Below are positions 10,496 to 19,608 of a DNA stretch of 64,000 nucleotides, in pieces; position 1 is the stretch's first letter; every line of letters starts with the position of its first letter. The notes under the pieces are model-generated. The model was not told the DNA's origin and did no database searches. It was given only the letters and a program-made list of their open reading frames with translations. Made by a program: the position numbers and the translations under genes. Source of the DNA: Pseudomonas sp. DY-1 (lineage in GTDB: Bacteria > Pseudomonadota > Gammaproteobacteria > Pseudomonadales > Pseudomonadaceae); the NCBI RefSeq assembly GCF_003626975.1, contig NZ_CP032616.1, positions 5,246,001-5,310,000 of the forward strand. The letters are read 5' to 3'.

Positions 10496-11053
10496 ATGTC
10501 CGCCGATCTCGCACACATCCGCCAGGTAAGGGCCGAAGCCGACTGCCTGTACACCGACGCCCAGGTCGAGGCGGCCATCTCCCAGGTCGCCATCGCCATC
10601 AACGGCGAACTGGCGGAGCGCAATCCGGTGGTGTTCTGCGTCATGAACGGTGGTCTGATCTTCGCTGGCAAGCTGCTGCCCAAGCTGGACTTCCCGCTGG
10701 AGCTGTCCTACCTGCACGCCACCCGCTACCGCAATGAAACCAGCGGCGGTGAGCTGTTCTGGAAGGCCAAGCCGGAAATCTCCTTCATCGACCGTGACGT
10801 GTTGATCATTGACGACATCCTCGACGAAGGTCACACCCTGGCGGCCATCATCGATTTCTGCAAACACGCCGGCGCTGCCAACGTGCATACCGCCGTGCTG
10901 ATCGACAAGACCCACGACCGCAAGGCCCGTCCGGACCTGAAGGCCAACTACGTGGGCCTGCCCTGCGAAGACCGTTACATCTTCGGCTACGGCATGGACT
11001 ACAAGGGCTACTGGCGCAACGCCGCCGGCATCTTCGCGGTCAAGGGGCTCTGA
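10496..11053 (+). CDS. hpt: Hypoxanthine-guanine phosphoribosyltransferase
   Basis: A 185-residue purine salvage enzyme making IMP or GMP from hypoxanthine or guanine and PRPP. The PRPP-binding loop VLIIDDILDEGHTL is at about residues 101-114, and the flexible-loop and base-binding region (YNET-type RYRNETSGGE, then YIFGYGMDYKGYWRN) is present. I chose the ATG at 10496 because an AGAGGAA ribosome site lies 5 bp upstream. The 278-bp gap to upp contains the divergent promoters; I see no riboswitch there. The next gene starts 3 bp after the stop. Confidence 0.96.
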   Translation: MSADLAHIRQVRAEADCLYTDAQVEAAISQVAIAINGELAERNPVVFCVMNGGLIFAGKLLPKLDFPLELSYLHATRYRNETSGGELFWKAKPEISFIDRDVLIIDDILDEGHTLAAIIDFCKHAGAANVHTAVLIDKTHDRKARPDLKANYVGLPCEDRYIFGYGMDYKGYWRNAAGIFAVKGL

Positions 11054-11056
11054 GTC

Positions 11057-11530
11057 ATGAGATCGCCGCGCTTCCTCGATCAGGCCCTGTTCGCCGAACT
11101 GGCCGACAAATCCGCGGCGAATCCGCGCAAGCGCCAGCACCATAACTTCCATGCCATGGAAGAACCTTGCCATCGCATGGCGGTGGGGCTGCAGCCGGGA
11201 ACCTACATCCCGCCGCACCGTCACCTCAGCGCTGACAAGGCGGAAAGCCTGTTGGTGCTCAAGGGGCGCCTGGGCCTGCTGATCTTCGACGAGGACGGCA
11301 AGGTCGTCGACAAACGCGAGCTGGCGGCGGGCGGCGAATGCGTCGGTGTCGACCTGCCGCCGGGCGTGTTCCACGCGCTGGTGGTGCTGGAGCCGGACAG
11401 CCTGCTGTTCGAGTGCAAGGCCGGCCCCTATCGCCCAGTGGGCGAAGGCGAGCTGCCCGCATGGGCGCCCCGTGAGGGCGAGCCAGGGGTGGCCGATTAC
11501 TCGGCCTGGATGCGCTCGTTGTTCTCCTGA
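11057..11530 (+). CDS. WbuC-family cupin metalloprotein
   Basis: A 157-residue small cupin. The metal-binding pattern PPHRHLSADKAESLLVLKG (His-x-His and a downstream Glu) and the second cupin strand PPGVFHALVVLEPDS are visible. WbuC proteins occur near O-antigen genes and elsewhere; their substrate is unknown. It is coupled to hpt (3-bp gap). Its last 34 bases overlap the 3' end of the convergent SulP gene. The functional link to purine salvage is not clear. Confidence 0.8.
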   Translation: MRSPRFLDQALFAELADKSAANPRKRQHHNFHAMEEPCHRMAVGLQPGTYIPPHRHLSADKAESLLVLKGRLGLLIFDEDGKVVDKRELAAGGECVGVDLPPGVFHALVVLEPDSLLFECKAGPYRPVGEGELPAWAPREGEPGVADYSAWMRSLFS

Positions 11531-13251
11531 GGCGCATCGCCCTGCAGCCACTGCATCGCCTTGGCCCGTGCTTGTTCCAACGATTGTACGTAGGCCAGGC
11601 GACCACTCTCCCGATGTACACCGGCGCGGCGTAGTTTCAGCCGCACACGGGGTGAAGTGCCCACAAGCACCAATCCCACGCCCTGGCGAGCGTAGTCGTG
11701 CAGCAGGTTTTCAAGGGCCGCCAGCGCGGTCATGTCCAGCATCGGTACCGCGGCCATCTCGACGATCACCACCTTCACCTCGGGATTGAAGCGGCGCAGC
11801 ACGCTCAACGCCTTTTCCGCAGCGCCGAAGAACAGCGGACCACGGATGGCGTAGACCAACACCTGTTCAGGGAGATCGCGCAGGGCTTCGTGGAAGTGGC
11901 GGGGCAAGGGCGCAGCGTCGGTGAGGTCGCTCATGCGTTTGATGAACAGGCCGGCAGCCAGCAGCAGGCCGACACCCACTGCCAGCACCATGTCGAACAG
12001 GACCGTCAGCACCAGGCAGGTGAGCAGGACCAGTACGTCGTTGCGCGGGGCGATGCGCAGGGTGTGCACCACGTGTCGCGCTTCGCTCATGTTCCACGCA
12101 ACCATCAACAGCAGTGCCGCCAGCGCGGCCATGGGCAGGTAGCTGAACAACGGCGCTAGCAGCAGCATGGCCAGCAATACCACGCCGGCGTGGATGATGG
12201 CCGCGATGGGGGAACGGGCACCTGCGCGCACGTTGGCGGCGCTCCGGGCGATTGCCGCAGTGGCGGTGATGCCGCCGAACAGCGGAGCAACCAGGTTGCC
12301 GAGACCCTGGCCGACCAATTCTGCATTGGGGTCGTGGCGCGTGCCTGCCATACCGTCAGCCACCACGGCACAAAGCAGAGACTCGATGGCACCGAGCATG
12401 GCGATTGCGAAGGCCGGTGCGAGCAACTGGCGAATCAATTCGAACGACAGGCCCAGGGGCTGGCCATCAGGGCCGGGCAGCATCCATGGCCAGGCGAAGG
12501 TTGGCAGGAACGGTGGAATGCCAGGGTGGTTGATGCCATCCACTGCGTAACTGAAGCGTTCGCCCAGGGTTGCGACTGGAATACCTATCGCTTCCATCAG
12601 CAGCCCGAGCAGGGCACCCAGCGCCAGCGCTACCAGATGACCCGGCACCTTGGGCACCAGGCGCGGCCAGATCACCAGCACCGCGAAACAGACCATGGCC
12701 ACCAGGGCATCGCCCAGGTGTGCGGTTGGCAGGGCGCCGGCCAGCAGGTGCAATTGATCCACGTAGTTCTGCGGCGACTCGGCCAACTGCAGACCGAGCA
12801 GATCCTTGATCTGCAGGGTGGCGATGACGATTCCAATGCCGGCGGTAAAACCCAGGGTCACCGGGTAGGGGATGAACTGGATCAGCCGGCCAAAGCGTGC
12901 CAGGCCCATGGCGATAAGAATCAGTCCGGCCATCAACGTACAGAGCAGCAGGCCGCCAAGGCCGAATTTCTGGGTGATGGGCAACAGGATCACCACGAAG
13001 GCAGCAGTAGGCCCGGAAATGTTGAAACGTGATCCGCCGGTGAGGGCGATCAGCGGCGCCGCGAGCAGTACCGTATAGAGGCCATGTTGCGGCGCCACGC
13101 CGACTGCTATGGCCAGTGCCATGGCCAGGGGGATGGCGATGATGCCGACCGTGGTCCCGGCTGCGAGATCGCCACGCAGGTCGGCGAGCGAATAGCCATC
13201 GCGCAGCGTTTGGCGCAAGGCCGCGAATAGGGGAGGCAGATATCGGGACAT
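11497..13251 (-). CDS. SulP-family anion transporter with STAS domain
   Basis: A 584-residue inner-membrane transporter. Residues about 15-420 form the SulP membrane domain (TTVGIIAIPLAMALAIAVG and the GGSRFNISGPTAAFVV signature). Residues about 450-560 form a cytoplasmic STAS domain (LVYAIRGPLFFGAAEK, then VVIVEMAAVPMLDMTAL). Members carry sulfate, bicarbonate, C4-dicarboxylates or other anions, and the substrate cannot be chosen from sequence. Its 3' end overlaps the WbuC gene tail to tail. The start is ATG 13251 (MSRYLPPLFAALR). Confidence 0.92.
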   Translation of the reverse strand: MSRYLPPLFAALRQTLRDGYSLADLRGDLAAGTTVGIIAIPLAMALAIAVGVAPQHGLYTVLLAAPLIALTGGSRFNISGPTAAFVVILLPITQKFGLGGLLLCTLMAGLILIAMGLARFGRLIQFIPYPVTLGFTAGIGIVIATLQIKDLLGLQLAESPQNYVDQLHLLAGALPTAHLGDALVAMVCFAVLVIWPRLVPKVPGHLVALALGALLGLLMEAIGIPVATLGERFSYAVDGINHPGIPPFLPTFAWPWMLPGPDGQPLGLSFELIRQLLAPAFAIAMLGAIESLLCAVVADGMAGTRHDPNAELVGQGLGNLVAPLFGGITATAAIARSAANVRAGARSPIAAIIHAGVVLLAMLLLAPLFSYLPMAALAALLLMVAWNMSEARHVVHTLRIAPRNDVLVLLTCLVLTVLFDMVLAVGVGLLLAAGLFIKRMSDLTDAAPLPRHFHEALRDLPEQVLVYAIRGPLFFGAAEKALSVLRRFNPEVKVVIVEMAAVPMLDMTALAALENLLHDYARQGVGLVLVGTSPRVRLKLRRAGVHRESGRLAYVQSLEQARAKAMQWLQGDAPQENNERIQAE

Positions 13252-13377
13252 GGTCGCTCCTGTGGCAGAGGCCCCGAGTATAGGAGGCAGGCTCGGGAAG
13301 TTAAGTCGGCGAGGGTCGAATGCCGCTGTCCGAAAGCCCCGTGCTAGAGTGTTCGCCCGCTGAATCCGGAGTTGTCG

Positions 13378-13866
13378 ATGTCCCTTCCCCTGCGTATCGG
13401 GGCCTGCCTGGCCCTAGTGCTGAGCCTGCCTCTCTCCGCCGCCGAAAACACCCCCATGCACGCCCAGTTCCTGCCGCCAGACGACCTCTCGCTGCGCCAG
13501 GAACAGCCCGATCAGCAGCAACTGATCCAGATCACCGAGTACTCGGTTGTGCTGGGTAGCCAGCGTCAGTCCAACCAGCAGCCGATCCCCATCACGTCGC
13601 CTGCCGTGCTGCGCCTAAAGGGGAAGCCGCTCAGCAAGGGCGCCGATGTGCGTCAGGTGGTGATCCAGTTCGACGTCGAGGGCAAGAGCCTGAAGAAACC
13701 CGGATACGACCCGCAAACCCGTATTCTCAGCCTGAATTACCCGATGGCGCAGTACGCGGCTGTGCTCGATCTGCTGCGCAACGGACCGGTGTACTGCCAG
13801 TTCCTCAGCTACCCCAACGGCCATGTCTGGGCCGACCTGCACAGCGGTGCAGTACGCCTGCGTTGA
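13378..13866 (+). CDS. Secreted hypothetical protein
   Basis: A 162-residue protein. Residues 1-22 form a clear signal peptide (charged start, ACLALVLSLPLSAA, cleavage before ENTP). The mature part has a region of short beta-type segments and no motif I recognise; it contains one Cys, in VYCQFLSYP. I chose the ATG at 13378, which has GGAG 6 bp upstream. An equivalent gene lies between mqo and hpt in P. aeruginosa, so it is a conserved Pseudomonas periplasmic protein of unknown role. Confidence 0.8.
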   Translation: MSLPLRIGACLALVLSLPLSAAENTPMHAQFLPPDDLSLRQEQPDQQQLIQITEYSVVLGSQRQSNQQPIPITSPAVLRLKGKPLSKGADVRQVVIQFDVEGKSLKKPGYDPQTRILSLNYPMAQYAAVLDLLRNGPVYCQFLSYPNGHVWADLHSGAVRLR

Positions 13867-13929
13867 GCGCGCAGGCCCGCCGGGGGTAAACTGCCCGCCC
13901 CGTGATACCCGGCCCGAGAGATGTGAGCG

Positions 13930-14217
13930 ATGCGTAAAGACAAGAAGCAGGTGATTGGCGAAGAAATCTCCGAAGACTCGATCAAGCTGTTCCTCGCGGT
14001 CGAGCCAGCCGACTCCACTCCGCCTTCGCTGCACAAACTGATCAAGGCATACCGTGGCCTGCGCATCGACGACTTCGAGCGTTTCGTCGGCTTTTTCGTC
14101 GAGGCCGGCTACGACCTCGACGCCAAGGATGAGAAGGGCAACGACTTCATCGCGCTGATCCAGGACCAGCGCCAGGCCGAGCCCTACATCGAAGTGATCA
14201 AGGCCGCTCGTGGCTAA
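13930..14217 (+). CDS. Small conserved protein (PA4642-like family)
   Basis: A 95-residue soluble acidic/basic protein, MRKDKKQVIGEEISEDSIKL at the start, with a central RGLRIDDFERFVGFFVEAGYD segment predicted to be helical. I believe this is the family named after P. aeruginosa PA4642 (from memory). The function is unknown. It stands between the secreted 162-residue protein and the terminator at 14237, convergent with mqo. Confidence 0.8.
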   Translation: MRKDKKQVIGEEISEDSIKLFLAVEPADSTPPSLHKLIKAYRGLRIDDFERFVGFFVEAGYDLDAKDEKGNDFIALIQDQRQAEPYIEVIKAARG

Positions 14218-14236
14218 TCCCATGCGCAGACGAGAG

Positions 14237-14261
14237 AGCCCGCCATCGAGCGGGCTTTTTT
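14237..14261 (+). terminator. Rho-independent terminator
   Basis: GAGCCCGC-catc-GAGCGGGCTTTTTT stem-loop and T-run, 20 bp after the PA4642-like gene. Confidence 0.9.
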
Positions 14262-14287
14262 GTGGGCGAGAAGTGCACAACGCACAT

Positions 14288-14316
14288 AAAAAAACCGCCC
14301 CGAAGGGCGGTTTTTC
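14288..14316 (-). terminator. Rho-independent terminator for mqo
   Basis: AAAAAACCGCCC-cgaa-GGGCGGTTTTT. Read leftward, it ends the mqo transcript 21 bp after the stop. It is symmetrical enough to act in both directions. Confidence 0.92.
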
Positions 14317-14336
14317 TTTCAGCGTACTGCCGAGGC

Positions 14337-15854
14337 TCAGGCGATGCTCTGGGTCGCGGTGTTGACGCTGGTCAGGCCAAGTGCCGCATCGGAACGGGCG
14401 CTGATCTCGCGGTACAGGGCTGCGTCGCTTTCCAGGACCTTCTCGCGAGCCGGGAAGATTTCCTTCAGCTTGGCTGTCCACTGCTCGGAACGTGCCTGCT
14501 CGGCGAAGCAGCGCTCGATCAGGTTGAGCATGATTGAAACGGTCACCGAAGCGCCCGGGGAGGCGCCCAGCAGTGCCGCGATGCTGCCGTCTTCGGCCGA
14601 GACCAGCTCGGTACCGAATTGCAGGATGCCGCCTTTGCCTGCGTCCTTCTTGATGATCTGCACGCGCTGGCCGGCCACTTCCAGGCGCCAGTCGGCCGGG
14701 TTCAGGTCCGGATAGAACTTGCGCAGGGCATCCAGACGCTGCTCCTGGGATTGCATCACTTCCTTGACCAGGTAACGGGTCAGGTCGAAGTTGTCGCGAG
14801 CCACGGCCAGCATCGGGCCGAGGTTGCTCGGACGTACCGAGAGCGGCAGGTCCATGAAGGAGCCGTGCTTGAGGAACTTGGTGGTGAAGCCGGCGTAGGG
14901 TCCGAACAGCAGGGATTTCTTGCCGTCGACCACGCGGGTGTCCAGATGCGGCACGGACATCGGCGGGGCGCCGACTTCGGCCTGGCTGTAGACCTTGGCC
15001 TGGTGCTGCTTGACCACATCGGGGTTATCGCAGCGCAGCCACTGGCCGCTGACCGGGAAGCCGCCGAAACCCTTGCCTTCGGGGATACCGGAGAGCTGCA
15101 GCAGCGGCAGTGCGCCGCCGCCGGCACCGAGGAACACGAAGCGCGCGGACACTTCACGATTGGCGCCGGTCTGGGTGTTCTTGATGCTGACTTTCCAGCC
15201 TCCGTCGGTGCGACTGAGGTTGGTGACCTTCTGGAAATAGCTGACGCGAGTGTCCTGCAGGCTGGAGAGGTACTGCAGCAGCTGATTGGTGACCGCGCCG
15301 AAATTGACGTCGGTGCCGTTCATGGCGCGGGTCGCGGCGATTTTCTCGGACGCATCGCGTCCCTTCATCATCAGCGGCGTCCATTTGGCCATGGTGGCGC
15401 GGTCTTCGGTGTACTCCATCTCGCTGAAGGCGTGGTGCTGGCGGAGCAGCTCGAAACGCTTCTTGAGGAAGGCCGTGTCCTTTTCTCCGCGCACGAACGA
15501 GAGGTGCGGGACGGCGTTGATGAAAGTCTTGGGCGAACCGAACGCGGTCTTGCCGCTCATGTAGGCCCAGAACTGCTTGGACACCTCGAACTGGGCGTTG
15601 ATGTTGACGGCCTTCTTGATGTCGATGGAGCCATCGGCCGCCTGGGGCGTGTAGTTCAGCTCGCAGAGGCCTGCATGGCCGGTACCTGCGTTGTTCCAGG
15701 GATTGGAGCTCTCGATGGCTCCCGATTCCCGGAGTTCGGCGATCTCCAGCTTGATGCCGGGATCGAGCTCTTTAAGCAGTACCGCCAACGTAGCGCTCAT
15801 GATGCCGGCCCCGACCAGCAACACGTCCACTGCTTCGTAATCGTTTTGCGCCAT
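14337..15854 (-). CDS. mqo: Malate:quinone oxidoreductase
   Basis: A 505-residue FAD-dependent, membrane-associated TCA-cycle enzyme that oxidises malate to oxaloacetate and passes electrons to quinone. Visible features are the FAD motif [21 protein letters not shown], the family block [21 protein letters not shown] near residue 50, and [17 protein letters not shown] near the C terminus. It ends in a normal position and looks complete. It is monocistronic, and its 350-bp upstream gap suggests regulated transcription. P. aeruginosa has two mqo paralogues; the position here fits mqoB. Confidence 0.97.
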   Translation of the reverse strand: MAQNDYEAVDVLLVGAGIMSATLAVLLKELDPGIKLEIAELRESGAIESSNPWNNAGTGHAGLCELNYTPQAADGSIDIKKAVNINAQFEVSKQFWAYMSGKTAFGSPKTFINAVPHLSFVRGEKDTAFLKKRFELLRQHHAFSEMEYTEDRATMAKWTPLMMKGRDASEKIAATRAMNGTDVNFGAVTNQLLQYLSSLQDTRVSYFQKVTNLSRTDGGWKVSIKNTQTGANREVSARFVFLGAGGGALPLLQLSGIPEGKGFGGFPVSGQWLRCDNPDVVKQHQAKVYSQAEVGAPPMSVPHLDTRVVDGKKSLLFGPYAGFTTKFLKHGSFMDLPLSVRPSNLGPMLAVARDNFDLTRYLVKEVMQSQEQRLDALRKFYPDLNPADWRLEVAGQRVQIIKKDAGKGGILQFGTELVSAEDGSIAALLGASPGASVTVSIMLNLIERCFAEQARSEQWTAKLKEIFPAREKVLESDAALYREISARSDAALGLTSVNTATQSIA

Positions 15855-16207
15855 TTGCTCGCCACTCTCTTGTGAAGTAGTGAAAAACCGTCATCTCACG
15901 CTCTTTTGGAGACGTGAACCTCAAAAGGATCGGCTACCCCCAGGCAGGCCGCTTCCGTCTGCATACGTGTTGCTACGCATGCGTCCCTGCAAAAAAGCGT
16001 TTGCAATTCGGGCGGAAGGATGCGGCAAGCCAACAAGTGGCAGCGCGAAAAGTGGACGGCTCTCTGTGGGGCTGTGCGGATGCCCAAGCTGGCGCGAGGT
16101 GCGGTGTTGCGAGGCCCGATCAGGAGACGACCTTATAATCGGGGGGCGATTATAACGATGAAATGGACGGAATAGGGCGCTCGGTGTGACTTTTATTCAT
16201 CCACCGG
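15855..16207. other. Gap upstream of mqo
   Basis: This 353-bp gap must contain the mqo promoter. I see no convincing open frame and no known riboswitch. The only clear structure is the AT-rich dyad at 16133-16155. Confidence 0.6.
16133..16155. repeat. AT-rich inverted repeat upstream of mqo
   Basis: TTATAATCG, five G, CGATTATAA: a perfect 9-bp dyad with a G-only spacer, about 280 bp upstream of mqo and 53 bp after the stop of the 77-residue gene. It lacks the GC stem of a terminator, so an operator or promoter element is more likely. Confidence 0.5.
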
Positions 16208-16441
16208 TCAGGCTGCCAACGCGTTGCGGCGCGAAGGCTGTCTGACGACCGGTGCGACGCGGGCGCTGGCGGGCAGGGGCTGGTCGAGCCAGGCGAGACT
16301 GGTTTCGCTCACTTCCACCCAGTTGCCGCTGGTCGGACGGTCGATTCCGTGGTGCAGGCCACGGCAGATCCCCGCGTTATCCACAAGGGCGAAACTGCGG
16401 CGTTGCGGGCGGCGGGCGAGCATGGACCAGAGAAGGAACAT
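16208..16441 (-). CDS. Small conserved Pseudomonas protein
   Basis: A 77-residue protein starting MFLLWSMLARRPQRRSFALV and ending QPSRRNALAA. It is basic, with a short hydrophobic start and a Ser/Arg-rich tail. The ATG at 16441 has AGGAG 8 bp upstream, which favours a true gene over the longer frame reading from 16537. I recall similar short proteins with the RRPQRRSFALVDN block in other pseudomonads, next to mqo. The function is unknown. Confidence 0.65.
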   Translation of the reverse strand: MFLLWSMLARRPQRRSFALVDNAGICRGLHHGIDRPTSGNWVEVSETSLAWLDQPLPASARVAPVVRQPSRRNALAA

Positions 16442-16617
16442 CCTGACTACTCCTGTGGGACTGACGCCTTTATGCCAGGGGGGCGTGACAGGGGAATGAC
16501 AGGAACCGCACCCGAGGATGGCGGTCTGACATTGCATGGGGACTGGCGCTCTGTCAGTACCTCGGTCGGGTGGTTATACTGCCGGCCGTTTTGCCTTCAC
16601 TCCTGGAGAGATAAAGC

Positions 16618-17202
16618 ATGCTGAAACGCCCGTTGCTTGGCCTGCTGGCCGCCCTCAGCCTGACCCTGGTCGGCTGTGCCCTCAGTCCGCAACAACTCAG
16701 CCCGCAACCCAAGCTGACCGGCCCGTTGACTCCTGTAGGCCAGGGCCAGCCGGTGGTGGTGCGTGTTGCTGACGGTCGTCCTTCTCCGGTTCTCGGCACC
16801 CGTGGCGGTATCTATGCCGATACCAGTGCCATCAGCGTGCAGGGCCAGGACATCCTGCCGCGTCTGCAAGCCGAGGCCGAGGCCGCTGTGCGCTTGTTGG
16901 GCTTCACCCCGTCGCCGAACGCCTACAACGCTCCGCAACTGACCCTGACCCTGGCTGACCTGAAGTACCAGTCTCCCAAGGAGACCTACGTCACCGAGGC
17001 GAACATCAGTGCCAGTTTCCGTGTCGACGTGCAGAACAGCAGCCGCCGCTACAGCGGCAAGTACGGCGCCTCGCTGAACCAGCGCTTCGGTACCGCGCCG
17101 AACCAGCAGACCAACACCAAGCTGGTAACCGATGTGCTGAGCGATGCGATGACCCGAGCTTTCAAGGACCCGACCATCGGTCAGGTTCTGTCTCAGCAGT
17201 AA
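16618..17202 (+). CDS. YajG-family lipoprotein
   Basis: A 194-residue lipoprotein. The signal peptide ends in a lipobox LTLVGC with Cys at residue 20; Ala at +2 predicts outer-membrane sorting. The mature part has the YajG layout: VVVRVADGRPSPVLGTRGG, a QAEAEAAVRLLGFTP helix and repeated beta strands. The function is unknown, though YajG family proteins are conserved envelope lipoproteins. It is monocistronic, with a terminator directly after it. Confidence 0.88.
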   Translation: MLKRPLLGLLAALSLTLVGCALSPQQLSPQPKLTGPLTPVGQGQPVVVRVADGRPSPVLGTRGGIYADTSAISVQGQDILPRLQAEAEAAVRLLGFTPSPNAYNAPQLTLTLADLKYQSPKETYVTEANISASFRVDVQNSSRRYSGKYGASLNQRFGTAPNQQTNTKLVTDVLSDAMTRAFKDPTIGQVLSQQ

Positions 17203-17219
17203 GCGGACCTTGTCCGAGA

Positions 17220-17246
17220 GAGCCCGGCCACGCGCCGGGCTTTTTC
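17220..17246 (+). terminator. Rho-independent terminator
   Basis: AGCCCGGC-cacgc-GCCGGGCTTTTT, 18 bp after the YajG-family gene. Confidence 0.93.
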
Positions 17247-17425
17247 TTGCCTCCGGACTCGCGTGAGGTCTTCCGCGAGTCCGGCGGCATTCGTCGGAAG
17301 GAGCGAATGGGCGGGCGTCGGTTTCGGTAAACTCGCGTCTTCCGATAGACCCCCCGGATCAGGGTGGGCAGATATTTGTCTTGCAGGTTGAGTGCATGGT
17401 CGCACCGCCTGAAGCGGAGTTTGAG

Positions 17426-17704
17426 ATGTCGCTGCAGGCGCTTTGGGCCATGTTCCTGGCCCACCCCGCACAGGTCGTCAATGGCCTGGCCGTGTTCTTT
17501 GCTTGTGCTGGTGCCTGGGTGCTGCTGGCTACCCGGCTGCGGGAACAGCGTTCCATTGCCCGCCTGGTTGCCGACAGCGAACTCGACGAAGCGGCCGATA
17601 TGCAGGATGACGGTGCCCGGCGTCTGAACCGCTTCTTTTACGCCTTCGGCTATTTCAGCCTGGCGGTGGCCCTGGGGGTGTCCTGGGCCAGCACCCAACT
17701 CTGA
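17426..17704 (+). CDS. Small two-helix membrane protein
   Basis: A 92-residue protein with two hydrophobic segments, at about residues 15-35 (VVNGLAVFFACAGAWVLLAT) and 70-88 (FFYAFGYFSLAVALGVSW), joined by an acidic loop. I chose the ATG at 17426 because GGAG lies 6 bp upstream; in-frame starts at 17381 and 17396 lack a ribosome site. No function is known. It sits alone between the YajG gene and the convergent acyltransferase. Confidence 0.7.
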   Translation: MSLQALWAMFLAHPAQVVNGLAVFFACAGAWVLLATRLREQRSIARLVADSELDEAADMQDDGARRLNRFFYAFGYFSLAVALGVSWASTQL

Positions 17705-17824
17705 GAACTTGCCCACGACCTGTTGCACGTTGGAATGAGTGCGTTGAATTTGGCTTCGGGCTGCTCATTTACTTCGCGCCCTCAGCCACCAGCTCGTGAA
17801 CAGGTTCCGGTGCCTCTTGCTCAA

Positions 17825-17856
17825 TAAAAAACGGCGACCCCAGGGTCGCCGTTTTG
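17825..17856. terminator. Bidirectional rho-independent terminator
   Basis: AAAAAACGGCGACC-ccag-GGTCGCCGTTTT lies between the convergent 92-residue protein and acyltransferase genes. Confidence 0.93.
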
Positions 17857-17871
17857 CATTCTGACTCCGCC

Positions 17872-19035
17872 TTACAGGGGCAGTCCTGCCTTGATCCGGT
17901 ACTGATTGCGTACGGGGGTGGCGTATTGCTGGATCAGGTAAGGACGCTGCTCCTCCGGGCAAGCGTCAAGACGCTTCTGCCACTCGGCCTGGGCGCGAGC
18001 CAGTTCATCGCCTTTGAAGATATCGGCGGCAGTCGGTACGTGCAGATCGGGGGCGCGCTCGCCCCACATGGCGTAGGCCAGGTAATGCACAGGGAACAGG
18101 CGATAGCCACCGAGGATCTGCTTGTCGATTTCCTGGGCCAGTTGCTTGGCGTCCTCGCTGGAGCTGCCGATTTCGCTGCCGAAGGTGATGTGCACGCGGC
18201 CTTTGTAGCCGGTGATCCCGAGGGCAATGCTCGCATCGTCCTCACCAGGGGCCTTTGCGTAGCTGCCGGTGCTGGCGCGGACCTGCAGTTCGCGGGCCTT
18301 GGCCTGGTCGCACGGATCGTATTCGTAGCTGATGGAGACCGGGATCAGGTGCAGGTCACGAATGACGTCGGCGAACGCTTCGTCCTTGCGGCTCATGTGG
18401 AACATCTTGAGGATCGCCGAATCGGTGCGATCGTCTCCGTCCTTCGCGCGGCCTTCGGCCTGGGCGATCCAGATCGACTGACCATCCTTCTGGATCGAAT
18501 GGTTGATGTACGCCGACAGCAACTGGAACGCCGCCAGCTTCTCGCGGCGCCCGGCGAGGTTGCGATGCACGATGAAGCTCTTGTTCAGGCGCATCAGGTC
18601 ACTGACGAAGGGCTTCTGCAGCAGGTTGTCGCCAATGGCGATGCGTGGCGTCGGCAGCCCTGCGTGGTACACGGCGTAGTTGACGAAGGCCGGGTCCATC
18701 ACGATGTCGCGGTGGTTGGCCAGGAACAGGTAGGCGGTACCCGGCTTCAGGCGCTCCACGCCGGAATAGGTCACGCCATCGGTAGCGCGCTCGATGGTGT
18801 TGTCCACATAGGGCTCAATGCGGTCTTGCAAGGCCGCCACCGAGTTGATGCTCGCGAACTCGCTGCGCAGCCGATGAGCTATAACAGGCTTGAGGAGCCA
18901 GCCCAGCGGGCCCGCCAGTTTCGGGAAACGATAGCGGGTGAGGGTGCCGAGGAAGGCGTCGTCGGCAAAGAGGCGCGCAAGCACCGCCGGGACCTCGGCA
19001 TCGTCATAGGGTCGGATGGCTTCAAATTCGCCCAT
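17872..19035 (-). CDS. PlsC-like acyltransferase (glycerol acyltransferase family)
   Basis: A 387-residue protein. The acyltransferase box I, NHRDIVMD (NH-x4-D), is at about residues 107-114, followed by the substrate-binding region around NKSFIVHRNLAGRREKL. The protein is longer than housekeeping PlsC, with extended N- and C-terminal parts. It probably acylates glycerophosphate, lysophospholipid or another lipid at the inner membrane, but the exact substrate is not predictable. It is transcribed alone and ends at the terminator at 17825-17856. Confidence 0.85.
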   Translation of the reverse strand: MGEFEAIRPYDDAEVPAVLARLFADDAFLGTLTRYRFPKLAGPLGWLLKPVIAHRLRSEFASINSVAALQDRIEPYVDNTIERATDGVTYSGVERLKPGTAYLFLANHRDIVMDPAFVNYAVYHAGLPTPRIAIGDNLLQKPFVSDLMRLNKSFIVHRNLAGRREKLAAFQLLSAYINHSIQKDGQSIWIAQAEGRAKDGDDRTDSAILKMFHMSRKDEAFADVIRDLHLIPVSISYEYDPCDQAKARELQVRASTGSYAKAPGEDDASIALGITGYKGRVHITFGSEIGSSSEDAKQLAQEIDKQILGGYRLFPVHYLAYAMWGERAPDLHVPTAADIFKGDELARAQAEWQKRLDACPEEQRPYLIQQYATPVRNQYRIKAGLPL

Positions 19036-19139
19036 TGGTCACTCTTGTTCTGGAATCGGCTGGATAAAGGATGGAGGCCCCGTCATACGGGGCGTCAAAT
19101 AGACCGGCGATTATACAGGCAAGTCACACGGGAGGCGGG

Positions 19140-19322
19140 ATGCTGGAGACAGAGGACTACCAATGCCCCTATTGCGGCGAGCCGGCTGAAGCCGTGCTCG
19201 ATCTCTCGGGTGGCGAACAGCAGTACATCGAGGACTGTCCAGTGTGCTGCCGGCCCATCCTCTTCCTGCTCTGGACCGATGGCCAGGACTGGACACTGGA
19301 GGTTCGCCGGGAGGACGACTGA
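19140..19322 (+). CDS. CPXCG-motif cysteine-rich small protein
   Basis: A 60-residue protein with CPYCG near the N terminus and CPVCC in the middle, spacing typical of a zinc ribbon. It matches the CPXCG motif-containing protein family of proteobacteria, whose function is unknown. GGAGG lies 4 bp upstream of the ATG. Its stop overlaps the next start as TGATG, so it is coupled to the DUF2007 gene. Confidence 0.85.
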   Translation: MLETEDYQCPYCGEPAEAVLDLSGGEQQYIEDCPVCCRPILFLLWTDGQDWTLEVRREDD

Positions 19323-19582
19323 TGCGACGAATCTATGAGCCCAGGGACCTGATCGAAGCCGAACTGCTGCTGGGCATGCTCGCCAGCGAGGGCGTGGAGG
19401 CCCATCTGGCCGGTGGACATCTGTTGGGCGGAATCGGCGAGTTGCCTATGTTCGGCTTGCTCGGCCTGCTGGTCGAGGACGAGGACGCCGAACGCGCCAG
19501 CAGGCTGATCGCCGCGTACAATGCCGCGCAACCCCTGCCGGGTGAAGAGCCCGACAGTTACCCCGGGACTCTGCTCTGCTGA
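19322..19582 (+). CDS. DUF2007 domain protein
   Basis: An 86-residue protein with the DUF2007 (putative signal-transducing protein) pattern: RRIYEPRDLIEAELLLGMLASEG at the start, a glycine-rich VEAHLAGGHLLGG, and LLVEDEDAERASRLI. Its biochemical role is unknown. The gene is coupled to the CPXCG gene by a one-base overlap and followed by the SRAP-like gene 26 bp later, so the three probably form an operon. Confidence 0.85.
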   Translation: MRRIYEPRDLIEAELLLGMLASEGVEAHLAGGHLLGGIGELPMFGLLGLLVEDEDAERASRLIAAYNAAQPLPGEEPDSYPGTLLC

Positions 19583-19608
19583 TTTCCCGCACACGAACTG
19601 GCTGCCTC

